Positions 49,137 to 60,605 of a DNA stretch of 64,000 nt are shown in pieces; position 1 is the first letter of the stretch, and the number at the start of each line of letters is the position of its first letter. The notes beneath the pieces are model-generated. The model did no database searches. It saw only the letters and a program-made list of their open reading frames with translations, and was not told where the DNA came from. The translations under genes and the position numbers were made by a program. Source of the stretch: Phorcus lineatus (Eukaryota > Mollusca > Gastropoda > Trochida > Trochidae); the NCBI GenBank assembly GCA_921293015.1, contig OV121086.1, positions 48,129,402 through 48,193,401 on the forward strand. Direction: 5' to 3'.

Positions 49137-51150
49137 ATGGGCGGTTTTCGAGTAGAAATACTCCAAAGCATCTCAAATTTAAAACCTAATAAATCTGCTG
49201 GAATAGACTCTACTACATCAGAATTCTTTAAGCACTCTGCAGATTTGCTGGTGCCGCACCTAGAATTGCTTTTCAATATTATTTTGGAAAACGGTTATTT
49301 TCCTAAAACATGGTCCAGTGGTATAATAGTACCAATTCATAAGAAAGGTGATCGAAATGATCCAGATAACTATAGGGGTATAACACTACTAAGTATATTT
49401 AGTAAGATATTTACATCCATTATAAATAAGAGATAAGTCGAATGGGCAGATTCCCTAGACAAAATAACAGAATCGCAGGCTGGCTTTAGGAAAGGATATA
49501 GCTTTATTGATAACATATTTGTTTTACATTCTATAATCCAAAAATACTTAAATCACAAGGGACAGAAGTTATATGTTTTATTTGTAAATTTTTCCAAGGC
49601 GTTTGATTCAGTTAGATATAGAAGCAAATTATGAAATCTCCTGTATGAACAAGGCGTCAGTTGTAAGATGGGAAAATTACTGCGAAGTATTTATGAAAAT
49701 GTTAAAATCTGTATAAGAAGTAACCACGAATTATCAGACCCCTTCGTGAGTCAGTTAGGAGTGAGACAAGGTTGCATATTAAGCTCTTTCCTATTTACAT
49801 TCTTCATAAATGAATTAGCAACCCAAATCCAAGAAAACTGTTCAAACGGTATGCAACTACATCCTGATATAATACAAATATTTTTGCTATTATTTGCTAA
49901 TGATATTATTTTGTTTTCAAGTACAATTAAAGGGTTACAAAAAGAGATAGATGAATTAGAGAGGTACTGTGATAATTGGAAACTGACTGTTAACCAGACT
50001 AAAACGAAAATAATTGTTTTCAAAAATGGAGGGAAGTTAGCCAGTAACGAAAAATGGTTCTATAAAGGAAATAGATTTGAGACAACAACCTCATATAAAT
50101 ACTTAGGTGTACATTTTACGAATCATCTTTCTTGGTCAATACACATATCACAGGCATCTATGCAAGCAAAGAAAATATTGATAGGTATCATAAAATACAT
50201 AAATATTTTGGGTATCTTGTCTTACAATTCGTTTTTCAAAATTTTTGACACAAAAATAACCCCAATATTGTTATATGGTGCAGAAGTCTGTGGCTTTAAA
50301 TCATTTGATGTTTTAGAAAAAGTTCATTTGTATGCTTGTAAGAGATTTCTAGGTGTAAAACCCGTCACATCTAATTGTATGGTTTATGGAGAATGTGGGA
50401 GATACCCATTCTATATCGAATCAAACAGTAAAATCATAAGGTACTGGTTAAGACTGTTAACAATGTCGTCATGCAGATTACCAAGAAAATGTTACGATAT
50501 GATGTTACTATATGATAGCCACAGTAAACATAACTGTGTAACACACACTAAACAATTATTATTTTCTATCGGCTTCGGTAATGCTTGGCATAAACAATTC
50601 GTAGAATCGCACTCCCGTTTTATTTGCCTAGTTAAACAAAGACTTAAAGATATATTCCTACAAAACTGGTCAGCTAGCCTCTCACTATCGAACAAATGTT
50701 TCTACTACAAAAGGATTAAAGATTCTATCTATTCAGAACATTACCTTTCGGTCTTAACGATAAGAAAATACAAATCTTCATTAGCAAGATTACGTTGCTC
50801 TTCTCATGATTTATATATTGAAACTGGGAGATACCAAGGAATCTTAAGAGAAAACAGAATATGTCAAATGTGTGATCTAAATAAAGTCGAGGATGAATAT
50901 CATTTTTTATGTGTTTGCCCAGCATACAATTCTTTAAGAATTATGTACATAAAGAAATATTTTTTATAAGCACCCTGATATTAATAAGTTTATATCTCTT
51001 ATGAATAACCAAAGTAAATCTCATTTAGAAAATTTGTCCATTTATTTACACAAAGCGTTTATGTTTAGAAAGAATGTGTTACTACCTGTAAATGTATAAC
51101 TATGTACTATGTACTACAGGCCTGTGGCCTCTCAGTATGGAAATAAAGTA
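49137..51150 (+). mobile_element. Non-LTR retrotransposon (LINE), 5'-truncated and inactive
   Basis: A single reading frame with two in-frame stops (TAA 49434, TGA 49632) and a one-base frameshift in a T run near 50961, after which the frame continues to a stop at 51097. Reverse transcriptase blocks in order: LKPNKSAGIDS, IIVPIHKKGDRNDPDNYRGI, SQAGFRKGYS, FVNFSKAFDSV, GVRQGC, LLFANDIILFS, LGVHF, then a C-terminal CQMC..N...DEYHFLCVCP zinc-like region. Two catalytic aspartates are Asn (FVNFSKAFD for FVDFSKAFD; FAND for FADD), so the enzyme is dead. The endonuclease half is absent. An AATAAA at about 51143 may be its end signal. The clade (CR1/jockey-like) is not settled. It lies just upstream of the globin B promoter. 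Confidence 0.9.
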
Positions 51151-54100
51151 TAAAAGTAGAAGTGATAAGAAGTTAGAAATTAAAGAAGTTAAACCAAAGA
51201 ATATAAAATGTTGAGTATGTAAATTGTAGAAGCGACTAAGGTGTTGAAAAAAGTATTTGTTTTAGAGTGTCGTAAAGAATACTCTCGCCTCATGACTGAG
51301 GAGTTGGGTGATCTTCCTCAAATATATATAAACGAATTACTTTAAACGGGAGAAACGAATGAAAACTTTCCCGGGAAATGTAGATTAGACTCTTTGCAAA
51401 AATAACGATTTAGTATCCCTCAAAAAGATGAGACTAAAAATTATCAACGTAAGTCGAAAAGATAACCTCGAACGAATTGCTGATAATGAGTTTGAGGACT
51501 AGTGAAACATTTGCGCTATTACCTAGACAGTTGAGGGTAAAGCTAATCATCATCATCATCATCATCTGGTCGACTGAAAATGTTATTCTGAAAGCGACAT
51601 TTGATACACCAAGTACAGACAATGGAATGTGTCATGATAAATATAAACATTCAAACCCATTTCGCATGTAAACTGCTTATTTTTCACAGGAGCTGTCTTA
51701 CTCCACAAAGGATTTCAACACGAATCACGTAGACCGTGACAGGAAACCACGGTCGTATTGTACTGTCTTCTAGAATCTCGGTAAACGAGCTTTCAACCAA
51801 CAATTTAAGGAATCTGTTTTCTTCTGAATATTGTAGTTACACTTGGAAGGTTATAAACATCTAAATTCTACTTAACATCATGTTCAGTGCTTGCTTAAAC
51901 CGATTAAGTTTCTATGTGTGTCGCGGTACCTTTGTCACCAAAATAGATAAGAAAATGGATAAGATGATAATGAAAAGTTATGAACATCCCTTGCAGATAT
52001 AGAAATTGAGGGGTATTTCTCTTTGTACATATCAAATCTGTTAATTCGACAAACCAGAGTTATTGTTGAATTGTTAATTTTCTATGTGCTGATCATTGTA
52101 TTATTAACAAAGGGAACTTTAGACGTAATTAAACAATTTGGTTTGGTAAACAAAGATTTGCTCGTGTAAATACCTCACCAGTACAAGCATCACAAAGTAA
52201 ACAAGAACGAGACAAATTAAACAGAAAAAAGTGAACCTTATCATTACATCAAATAATCACTAAATGACGTCACGCTTATAGTAGTTTTCACTGGATGATG
52301 TTTTCATCCTAAACTATTTTGTCGAATCGCTAATTTGGCTGATCATAGATAAGGTAACCTCTTTCAAAATAGATCGTCTGTCGCACTGAATAAGTTAGTC
52401 TAAAGAAGACACACAACGTGACAGCTGTCGGGTTTGTAAGAACTCAAATGATATAAGGAAATTAATTCAGTGTTTATGCAAGCCTCTTAGTATATTGTAG
52501 ACATGGAATTATACTATAGGCTTTACATAGTTTTGGGACGTTCTAATATCTACGTTTCTCTCTAAGAAGACGTTTCTCTTCGCAAGCAAACTTCAGAAAT
52601 GTTTCTAAACACAATACTTTATATTACCATGCCTATACCAAATGATATTTCAGGTATACAATGGTGACACTATCATCATCAAATCAAAAGTTTTTGGGTA
52701 CGAAATTCAAAACAAAAAACGCAACCAACTGTTATGCATTTTAGTTCATATCTTATGAACTTTCAAATGATTTTCCCTGGCAAGTGTATACCAAAAGTAA
52801 AGTACAATGAAAACCTACAAGCATGAATATTTTTTAAGTTTCTTGCATTTATAAATGCCAAATACATAAATTGTCAAGATAATTCCATTATATTTATAAA
52901 GTATATTTCAAAATCGAAAATAAAATGTATAAACGGATAAAGAATCTGGTTTCTCTTTAACTTTGATAAGACTTATTAAATTATCGCCAAGTTGTCAAAC
53001 AGAGTTTATTAATAAAGTTCACTAATTAATCGTTTGAGCAATCCAAAAAGACTGAACAATCACACTTCATTTGTAAACTGCGAATACATTGTTCAGAATC
53101 TAACACACATATGTTATATTGAGATGATTGGACAATTTAGTAAAATGCATTACCCAGGAAAAATTTATATCGATAGATACCCATATCATAGTTGTATTTT
53201 ACAGAGCTATTGATCAAAGTCATTCAATTCTCTTTTCGGCAATAAACAGGACGATATGATCTCAAATAAAGTTGAACGGAAACTTATAAGAATATCCCCT
53301 TTGTAAATGTCTGCAGTTGAGTTAATGGAAAAAGAATTACATAAGAAATTTGTTTAAACTGGGTTCTTGTACCAATGCATTTGAAATTTAAGCATTTTTC
53401 ATCGAAGAAGCTCAAAGATGCATGATAAAAAGAAATCATATTTATGTTCACAAACCTGAAAAAACAATAAAATCCACAATGACCAGAAGTTTAACTACGA
53501 TAGTCAGATCCAAAATCCTGATAATACCGGTAGCGGAATCCGTAATGACCAACCTTACAAATGCATGTGTACTCGACATTCGTGTCTCAAAAGACACAGA
53601 TAGTAATTCTTCTCTGATTGGTCAATCTCACACCTAATATTATCTTTGGTCGTGAGTCTACTTGCTGTACACATGACAACTGCACATAGTCTGGTCTACA
53701 GAAAAGAAGAAGACATACTAATACTGTAAGAAATGTCTACAGTTTTGTAGATATGTGTTTACGTGTCTATATTCTTTTTACAAGCAGCAGGCCTATTGTA
53801 GAAATACGTTAGAAAAGTAGCAGGCATTTATCTTATTAAAACATTTCAAACTCTTCACATCACCATAATGTCACACATATCATACAGTTACACATTTCAT
53901 ATTTACATGGTATATAATTTACATGTTAATCTTATCAAATGACTTATCTATAATATGTATTATGTTATTATCAAGAGAAGGCTATAAACGTTAACAGTGT
54001 CTTGTCGTAATTGAACCTGTAAATGACTGGTCCATGCCGAGTGTATGTTTCAAAGTGTCACTCATTCAATTGTTGCACTACCAGGATACATCTATATTTG

Positions 54101-54873
54101 CATTTTTCGGGTATCTTTTTTCAAAATTAGTGAGAAATCGTGTCGCATTAGGTAATTCATACTCACGATTGAAGAATACGTCAGACGTTGAGGATATATC
54201 ATATTCTTGTTTCTGACTATTTCTATACTATGTTTGGTTTTGACATGCGAGGATACATGTACGTTGTCAATACTTTCGTGACAATGGTTTTACAGTCGGA
54301 TGACAATTACCAAGAGGTCTTTTCCCACATTACATTCATACTTAGAAGTTAGAGGATTTAAATCATATTGCAACTTATGATTGTAAATCTCTCGTCCATC
54401 AATACCTTCTGACAAATAGGAATTGGGTCAAGATAGCAAAAGTGATGTCTTCTTTCCTTCAAGCGGTAAGATCGAAAATGCACTCCATGAACCTGTCATA
54501 GACTTAATTTATTAACGTGTCTCTTTGATTCTATCACATTATTGTCATCGGGACGTGTAAAGAGATCAATGTGATCTGAATATAGATTAATCACTAGAAA
54601 TATACCAGCCAAATAAGAATAAAAGGTGAATAAGATATTTTTTAAATACAAGCACCTTTTCGCTTTTCAACTGAAGCTTTTAGAATTCCTAGAAGTGATT
54701 TTACAAAACAATGAAGCACCTCAGTCGGTTATATATTAAAAGCAACATATGACTGTTCGGCAATCGGTTGTGCTACGACAGCGGCATCGAAAATCAATAA
54801 TATTTTAAATATATTTCACGTCTAAATAAACTTTGAAACATTTAATGAATAATTTTCTATTAGGGTGTCTTTC
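51151..54873. other. Gene-free AT-rich stretch
   Basis: Only a seven-unit (ATC) microsatellite at 51546-51566 was recognised. Open frames are short. Confidence 0.45.
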
Positions 54874-54954
54874 TTTTGGATTTTATTTGAATACAAGTTG
54901 CTAGAAGTTTTCAAATTTTGGATTTTATTTGAATACAAGTTGCTAGAAGTTTTC
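54874..54954. repeat. 42-bp tandem duplication
   Basis: Two identical copies, each beginning ttttggattttatttgaata and ending gctagaagttttc, spaced 42 bases apart. Confidence 0.9.
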
Positions 54955-55009
54955 GTACGTTGAAGATTGTCCTCCGTCTCTTCTTCTCGTGCCTACTTCA
55001 CACTACCAC

Positions 55010-55226
55010 ACACACCTAATCACCTTGTCTGATTGTCTCGTTATCGTTAAGGACATACCTGGAATACCTGTCCAGGTAACCTATCTGATTAGTGTCTACA
55101 ACACCTGACAGGTGATAAACGGTTAACGCTGCAGGTGTCACAACTCCTGTGTGAAGGGAATGGTGATGAGGAAACTGCCACGACCACGTTGACAGGGGCG
55201 AGACACTCTCCACGAAATAGGTGTAG
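55010..55226 (-). other. GC-rich island: E-box cluster and possible minus-strand exon
   Basis: GC-richer than its flanks. Three E boxes of the cacctg/caggtg type lie within 36 bases (55102-55107, 55109-55114, 55132-55137), the first two forming cacctgacaggtg. On the minus strand an open frame without ATG (VESVSPLSTWSWQF ... GYLDRYSR) runs to a strong donor (ttccag, gtatgt) at 55058. It may be an exon, an enhancer, or neither; no family is recognised. Confidence 0.25.
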
Positions 55227-57779
55227 TTAGATTACACATTGTGGTTATGAACTATCAGCATGTGGTAAAGTGTTCTTACATTAAAGTCCCATATCTACAA
55301 TAACAATTTCTACATACAGCGCCCATGTAGTTAAATGCGACATTTGTTACTGTTTGGTAAATCAGGAAGATACCCATTGGATTAATATATTTCTATCTTC
55401 ATATTGAATTATCATCATACCCTTTCCTTGTTTAACGGAATATAATATGATATATCCATAACAAGGTTTTCCTAAGTAAAACGTCTCTATTAAGCCTTTC
55501 GTATTATACGATCCAGGAAAGTTTACGTTTGCTGTTACCAATCTTGTGATATACTGTAATAAGTGTTGCTGTATTTTGTTGCCACATGAAACAGTTATTT
55601 AGTTTGAGTAGACTGAAGGACAACAGTCGATTGAATTCCAAACAAGCATTTCTTATATTAAAAGGACATAATTTGTAACGATCTGTTGATTTTAAATGAT
55701 GATCAAAGATATATCTATAGTGATATTTACATTACAATAACATTTTATAATTCATTTTCACGTTCATGAATGAAGAATAGAATATAATGTTAACAACAAC
55801 CACTGTTTGTCAGAGGATTATACTAGACCAAGCTGGGCTTGTTCATATCTTTTTATATAAAAATGATTGATGAATAGATAACAGCGATAAAACGAATTAT
55901 ACTTATTCACAATTGACCTTTTTCTCTAATCTGGTTAAGATAAAAACAACATGCTCAAATTTATATTTTAACGATGAACAAGTCTGACCCTACAGTTTCG
56001 AAGTTGCTAATACAATAATTTACAATGCAATGTAGATATCCATATCTACGTTGAGACATTAAATCTGGACTTCTTTCAAACATCAGTACAGATCATAATG
56101 GAAATTAAACAAATATATATACTCTATTCCTTTAAGTTCATTCAAAAGTAAACATGAAAACTTTCACGTCCGCAATGTCAGAATTCATGTTCATGTAAAT
56201 TGCATATAAGATTAAAAAAGGGGCTGAAAGAGGATATGCATTTCTTTCAGTTATCATATTGAAAACATCAGGGAAAGCCTACCCCTCTTTCAGACTAGAC
56301 TAAAATTTATGTGTTTTTCATGCAACGTATCTGAATACAGTAAAATAGTTTATAAAGACCCCCTTTGTGTAGCAGATACCTATTTAAATACTGTGAAATT
56401 GCGACATATACTCCTAGCATGCATCGCTTAACAAATACAGTTTAATTTAAGAAACCTCTCAACATCACTTGACGTCCCTTAAAGTCACTTATCTCGGAGA
56501 TTGTACATTACAACGTATATTGTTTGCATAAAAATGTCCTTCGGATCATGCTCGGATGCAGTTATATAAAAGGAGGAGAATATCATTTGTCGGTATTTCA
56601 TGAGTCACATATATGGTACAATAAAACTGATTACATTATATAAGAACATCACAGGTTGAAAACGAAAAAATACCTATCAAACGCAACGATACAATGTACA
56701 GTATAACCATATAAATGTGCATTGGAATCAAGAGTCATCAGAAGAAGACATATCAATTAGCGCTCCAATTTATCTGTGTAGTTATGAAAACATATATTCA
56801 GTAGAGACATGAACGCTCAGAAGAGGCAGTGACATATAGGCTTCAGTATTGAAGCCGTAAAACTTAGTTCATTACTGTTCCGCTGGATTATTTCCCCCTC
56901 CGTTTTGAACATTGTTTAGCAGTGCCAGATCAGCTTCCTTGCTTTTCGTAACAAAATAAAAGAGATTAGCATCTAACATTACATAATGATTTAACTACAG
57001 TTTCCTCTATATACATGTACCCTTGAAGATATGCGTCCATTCATAGCTAACTTTTAGCATTTATCGTCTAGTGATCGCATTGATATGTCACATTTTCCAA
57101 ATATTGCCATTGAAAATACAAACTACTTGACAAGTAAATGAACCACTTATGATTATGATGAATAAGATTTCTTATTTCTATCTACTTATTTACTTGACTT
57201 TATTTAATTGCTCGTGCATCTGTTGCTACCTTAAATGTTCTTTGATATCCTTCTAAAGAATCTTACAGAGAGGATTTTTTAAAGGGACAGTACCACGAAT
57301 TTTAGGTAACTAAGTGATCTCACGAAAATGAAATGATAAGAGTTGCAAAGCAATTATTTTTTAATCAAAAGAAGCACTTCTCAAAAGAATATGACATGCA
57401 TGCACGGTTACGCTACGCGGGTCCTTTCCCCTACATTACGTGGCTGAAAGGCTATTCACATTAGGAGGAGATATGGAACCACCCATAAATAAACCTCAAT
57501 CATGATGAATTTTTAAACAATAACATTTCTAGAAATTAAGCCATAAAGTAAAAGCATAACATTTGTTGTAAGGGCTTAATTACACGTACACTGGTGCGAA
57601 GCACTTATATTTGTCTTAACGCCTTTCACGTCATTTTACGGCATGTCTTAAAACGTGAACATCACCTATCTTCGCAATATTTATGTTATACTTGTATCCC
57701 AAAACAGATGCACATCTTCAAAGAATGACAACTTTAGTTGCCTTGTATCATCTGCTGATAGATATTCTTTTATTTAGGA
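55227..57779. other. Gene-free AT-rich stretch
   Basis: Nothing recognised. Confidence 0.45.
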
Positions 57780-58200
57780 AACGTACAATGCACGCCTGCT
57801 TGAGAATTAAAAGCTAAAAACGTGATTCTTTACATCAGAACTTGACATACTAGTAACCTATTATTTATAAATAGATATACAGATGGGAAAACAGTACAGA
57901 CATGACACAACAAAATATATCTCAGGTCAAGCGGTTAAGGCGTTACCAGTCGAAATAGAGTTGTCGGGTTCGAATCCAACTTAAGCTGTGTATAAGTATT
58001 CTATTTGTAAATCGTTGATATTTACAATTACATTCGTTTGCGTAGGTTGAACACTTCATACCCGACCATGATGGGAATGAGTTAACCAACCTGCCCAGGT
58101 GGTGGTTATTGCACATAACCATCACATTAATCAAAAGAAATAACTTCCCAAGGGTTCTTTTTAACAGGCAAACAAACAATTTTAACTCACAGATCGAGGT
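57780..58200 (+). repeat. tRNA-like repeat module, copy 1
   Basis: At 57925-57990 a tRNA(Leu)-like core is visible: A-box-like tcaagcggttaaggcg and B box gggttcgaatcc. The acceptor and T stems do not pair, so it is not a working tRNA. The module from acgcctg to aacttcccaaggg is homologous to 58480-58925. Confidence 0.55.
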
Positions 58201-58227
58201 AATGATTTTTTAACCTCAACATGTAGT

Positions 58228-58328
58228 AAATAATGACCCGGTGCCGAGCGGTTATGGCAAATAAACTCGCGAGGGCGTAGCCCGAGCCGAGTTTATTGCC
58301 ATAACGCGAGGCAATCGGGTCATTATTT
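58228..58328. repeat. 101-bp palindromic MITE-like element
   Basis: Perfect ends aaataatgaccc and gggtcattattt; inner arms gttatggc(a)aataaactcg and cgagtttattgccataac; centre gagggcgtagcccgag. It sits between the two tRNA-like modules. Its central design is like that of the 1206-1344 element (gagcgaaagcgag). Confidence 0.8.
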
Positions 58329-58479
58329 GGCTTACACTCCCGCGGAACACTCCAAACATAATTTTAAACCAAATTATTTATATTTAATGAATTTAAAAAC
58401 GTGATACTTTTACACTTTGCGGGTTGATGTTTTCTGACCGAACGAGTTCAATAGAATATTTACAAAACACGCCTGATTT

Positions 58480-58925
58480 AGATTTTAAAGCTAAAAACTA
58501 GATCCTTTACATCAGAAATATACAAAACCTATTACCTATAAATATATACAGGGGGAAATAAGTGTAGACAAAAAACAACAAAAAGTACCTCAGTTGACAT
58601 GGATCCTCGTAAGCTCAAGTGGTAGAGGCGTTGCTAGTCAACGGAGAGGTCCCAGTTTCGTATCCCACTTACGCTCTTTATAAATCTTATATTTCAAGCT
58701 TGTTGAAATTTCAAAATTTTACAAGTCCATTTGTTTGTTAACATTGGACATCTCATAACCGAATCAGGTGTTTAGTAACTGAAATGTTGTTCAAAAAACA
58801 AGTTACTACTCACTCATAACCGACCATGGTAGTTATGAGATAACCAACCTGCGCACATGGTGGTTATGGCATATAACCTTCAAATAAAACAAAGGAAATA
58901 ACTTACCAAGGGGTGTAAAACCTCT
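58480..58925 (+). repeat. tRNA-like repeat module, copy 2, with a nested SINE-tail insertion
   Basis: Homologous to 57780-58200: acgcctga, taaaagctaaaaac-type block, tttacatcagaa, ctcaagtggtagaggcg (A box) and a degenerate B box (agtttcgtatccc), then ataaccaacctgc and aaataacttaccaagggg. It differs from copy 1 by an extra 61 bases at 58763-58823. Confidence 0.55.
58752..58823 (+). mobile_element. Very short 5'-truncated SINE insertion with 11-bp target duplication
   Basis: Perfect repeats ctcataaccga at 58752-58762 and 58813-58823 flank about 50 bases (58763-58812). Those bases match the 3' end of the 5.9-kb SINE (gtttaataactgaaatattg, gttcaaaa), closing with ctactca. The insertion is absent from module copy 1, which gives the empty site. 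Confidence 0.75.
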
Positions 58926-59218
58926 TAAAGGGCTAATCTAGGATCGACTTTAAATTGCCATTTTTATGAGACTCGTATCTTACAGAAATATTTTAAATAA
59001 AAAAATAAAGTGATTTATTTAGTGTAAGTCTAGTGAAAACGATGTCGGAATTATTTTACTGTAATGGATAAGGACAAGTGTCTCATTTAACCACATGTGT
59101 AACAAACAAGACATGTTAACTTGCACACAACACGTCCGATTCTATACATAGTTGACCCTCTATCACGTTGTGGACCCTCGTATTGACATTAAGCCCCAAG
59201 GCCTATGATATACGAGTT
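58926..59218. other. Gene-free stretch
   Basis: Nothing recognised. Confidence 0.4.
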
Positions 59219-59470
59219 TTAGTTACAGCAAGGTAACAATGTATGAACAACAGTATCTGCTGGGTATAAAGGAACTATACACTCGAGTCCTATTGTGAAG
59301 TCTGTGGTATTTGGGATAAGAATATACCTATTTTGGTGAACGCGTGAGGTGTATGATAAGACTATCACGAACATCAATAACAAAAGGAACCCGTTGAAGA
59401 TGGATTTGGAGATAATCAATATGAACCAGCTCGTGAAACTACTCTCCGTGAAGTGGAAACTCTTGACCAT
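59219..59470 (-). CDS. Candidate exon: type II membrane-anchor-like protein, unidentified
   Basis: From ATG at 59470 the frame runs 83 codons to TAA at 59219: a short basic N-terminus (MVKSFHF), one hydrophobic segment at residues about 20-38 (IFNGFLLLLMFVIVLSY) and a hydrophilic remainder with an N-glycosylation sequon (NTTD). This is the shape of the first exon of a Golgi type II enzyme, such as a glycosyltransferase, but no catalytic motif is present and no downstream exon was found. The frame is open for 24 codons above the ATG. It may equally be a chance frame. Confidence 0.27.
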   Translation of the reverse strand: MVKSFHFTESSFTSWFILIISKSIFNGFLLLLMFVIVLSYTSRVHQNRYILIPNTTDFTIGLECIVPLYPADTVVHTLLPCCN

Positions 59471-59542
59471 GCAGCGAACACGCAGGGCTTGACAACTCCG
59501 AATCGACAGGGTACATGATTGTTTATACAACCGTTCAGTCAA

Positions 59543-60261
59543 CCAAAATGGACTATGGCAACTTACGACGTTTTCAGAAGTAGCGATGGGGGACCGTAGT
59601 TGGCTTTGCGTAGAACAGTGGATTGATTAAAGTCATGGAATAGCTGTCACGTAAAATCATCCATATCCATCCAAATCAAAATATTGCGGCAGTCCTATTT
59701 CAGTTCCAGCGAGGCATAGGCTTCCAACATGTTTACAATAGGAGTACATTATTTAAGGCGTTATAAAATAGGCTACAAGTTATTTCATCCCATAAGCTTG
59801 AACGAGCAATAGAAAATAGATTACTATAGTTCAATTATTCTCATAGGATATTTTTCCATCGGACTTCAGGAATTCCGCATATCTATTCATTGCAATATAT
59901 ATTGAATAGCTGTTCATTTGAGTTCTTGATTATGTTCATATGTTGTACCATTAGTGATGCAGCCACACGTATCTCATGTCTTTTGTACCGTATGACATGA
60001 ATCAAACAAATGCTTAAACCTGCTACAATTGTGTTTTGCAGAAGCTGTATATCTATTAAAACGTGTCCATGCCCTTATCGATTTCTCTAATGCATTTGGA
60101 AAAATTTGGTCCATATTTACTCTCCGTCCTCATCTGAACCAGAAACCAGTACTGAAAAGGGGATTTATATGTATTCGATTTGGTTCCATTTGTTACCATA
60201 TTGACAACGTATTTAACTCATAATGTCAGTGTGTCAGTCATCGTAAAGCTGGAAACGAGGT
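59543..60261. other. Gene-free stretch upstream of the LINE fragment
   Basis: Nothing recognised; see the rejected list for a frame at 60029-60223. Confidence 0.4.
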
Positions 60262-60605
60262 AGGAGGGTTGGAGTGAAAGCTGTAACAGGGCTAAACTGA
60301 ACCGAATCCCTCTAAATACACTTATTCTTGCTAACGTACGAGGTCTACGGAAACAATTCCATGATTTTGAATCATGTTTAAAGTATCTTCATCAATTCAA
60401 GTGTTAGTTGCCTTCTGTGTTTCTTAGAAATGTGAGTAACAGATACTGTTGACAGAGCAAGCCTTTATATCGATGGATTTGGACAGAGATAAACCGGTAT
60501 ATCTATTTACTCTTAGTGTTGCAGAAATTATGTTGAACGAGATACTACATCTACGCCTGATATATCACAGCTTTGAGTCTTTCAGACTCCATTGTTACAG
60601 TTAAT
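60262..60605 (+). pseudogene. Decayed LINE endonuclease (EEP domain) fragment
   Basis: Peptide blocks in shifting frames match the start of the AP-like endonuclease of non-LTR retrotransposons: VKAVTGLN, NTLILANVRGLRKQFHDFES, then LLCFLEM (the CFTETW block, keeping the catalytic Glu), a stop, VDRASLYIDGFGQR, a stop, and VERDTTSTPDISQL. At least three stops and two frameshifts make it non-functional. The reverse transcriptase part does not follow. It may be from the same clade as the 49-kb LINE, but the two do not overlap, so this cannot be tested here. Confidence 0.7.

Noticed and set aside
57925..57990. Possible functional tRNA(Leu)
   Set aside because: A- and B-box-like strings are present, but acceptor and T stems do not pair and a homologous decayed copy exists; it is a tRNA-derived repeat.
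60029..60223. Frame containing LIDFSNAFGKIW, like the reverse transcriptase FVDFSKAFD motif
   Set aside because: No other RT block follows, the second Asp is Gly, and it lies upstream of an endonuclease fragment, the wrong order for a LINE. Probably chance.
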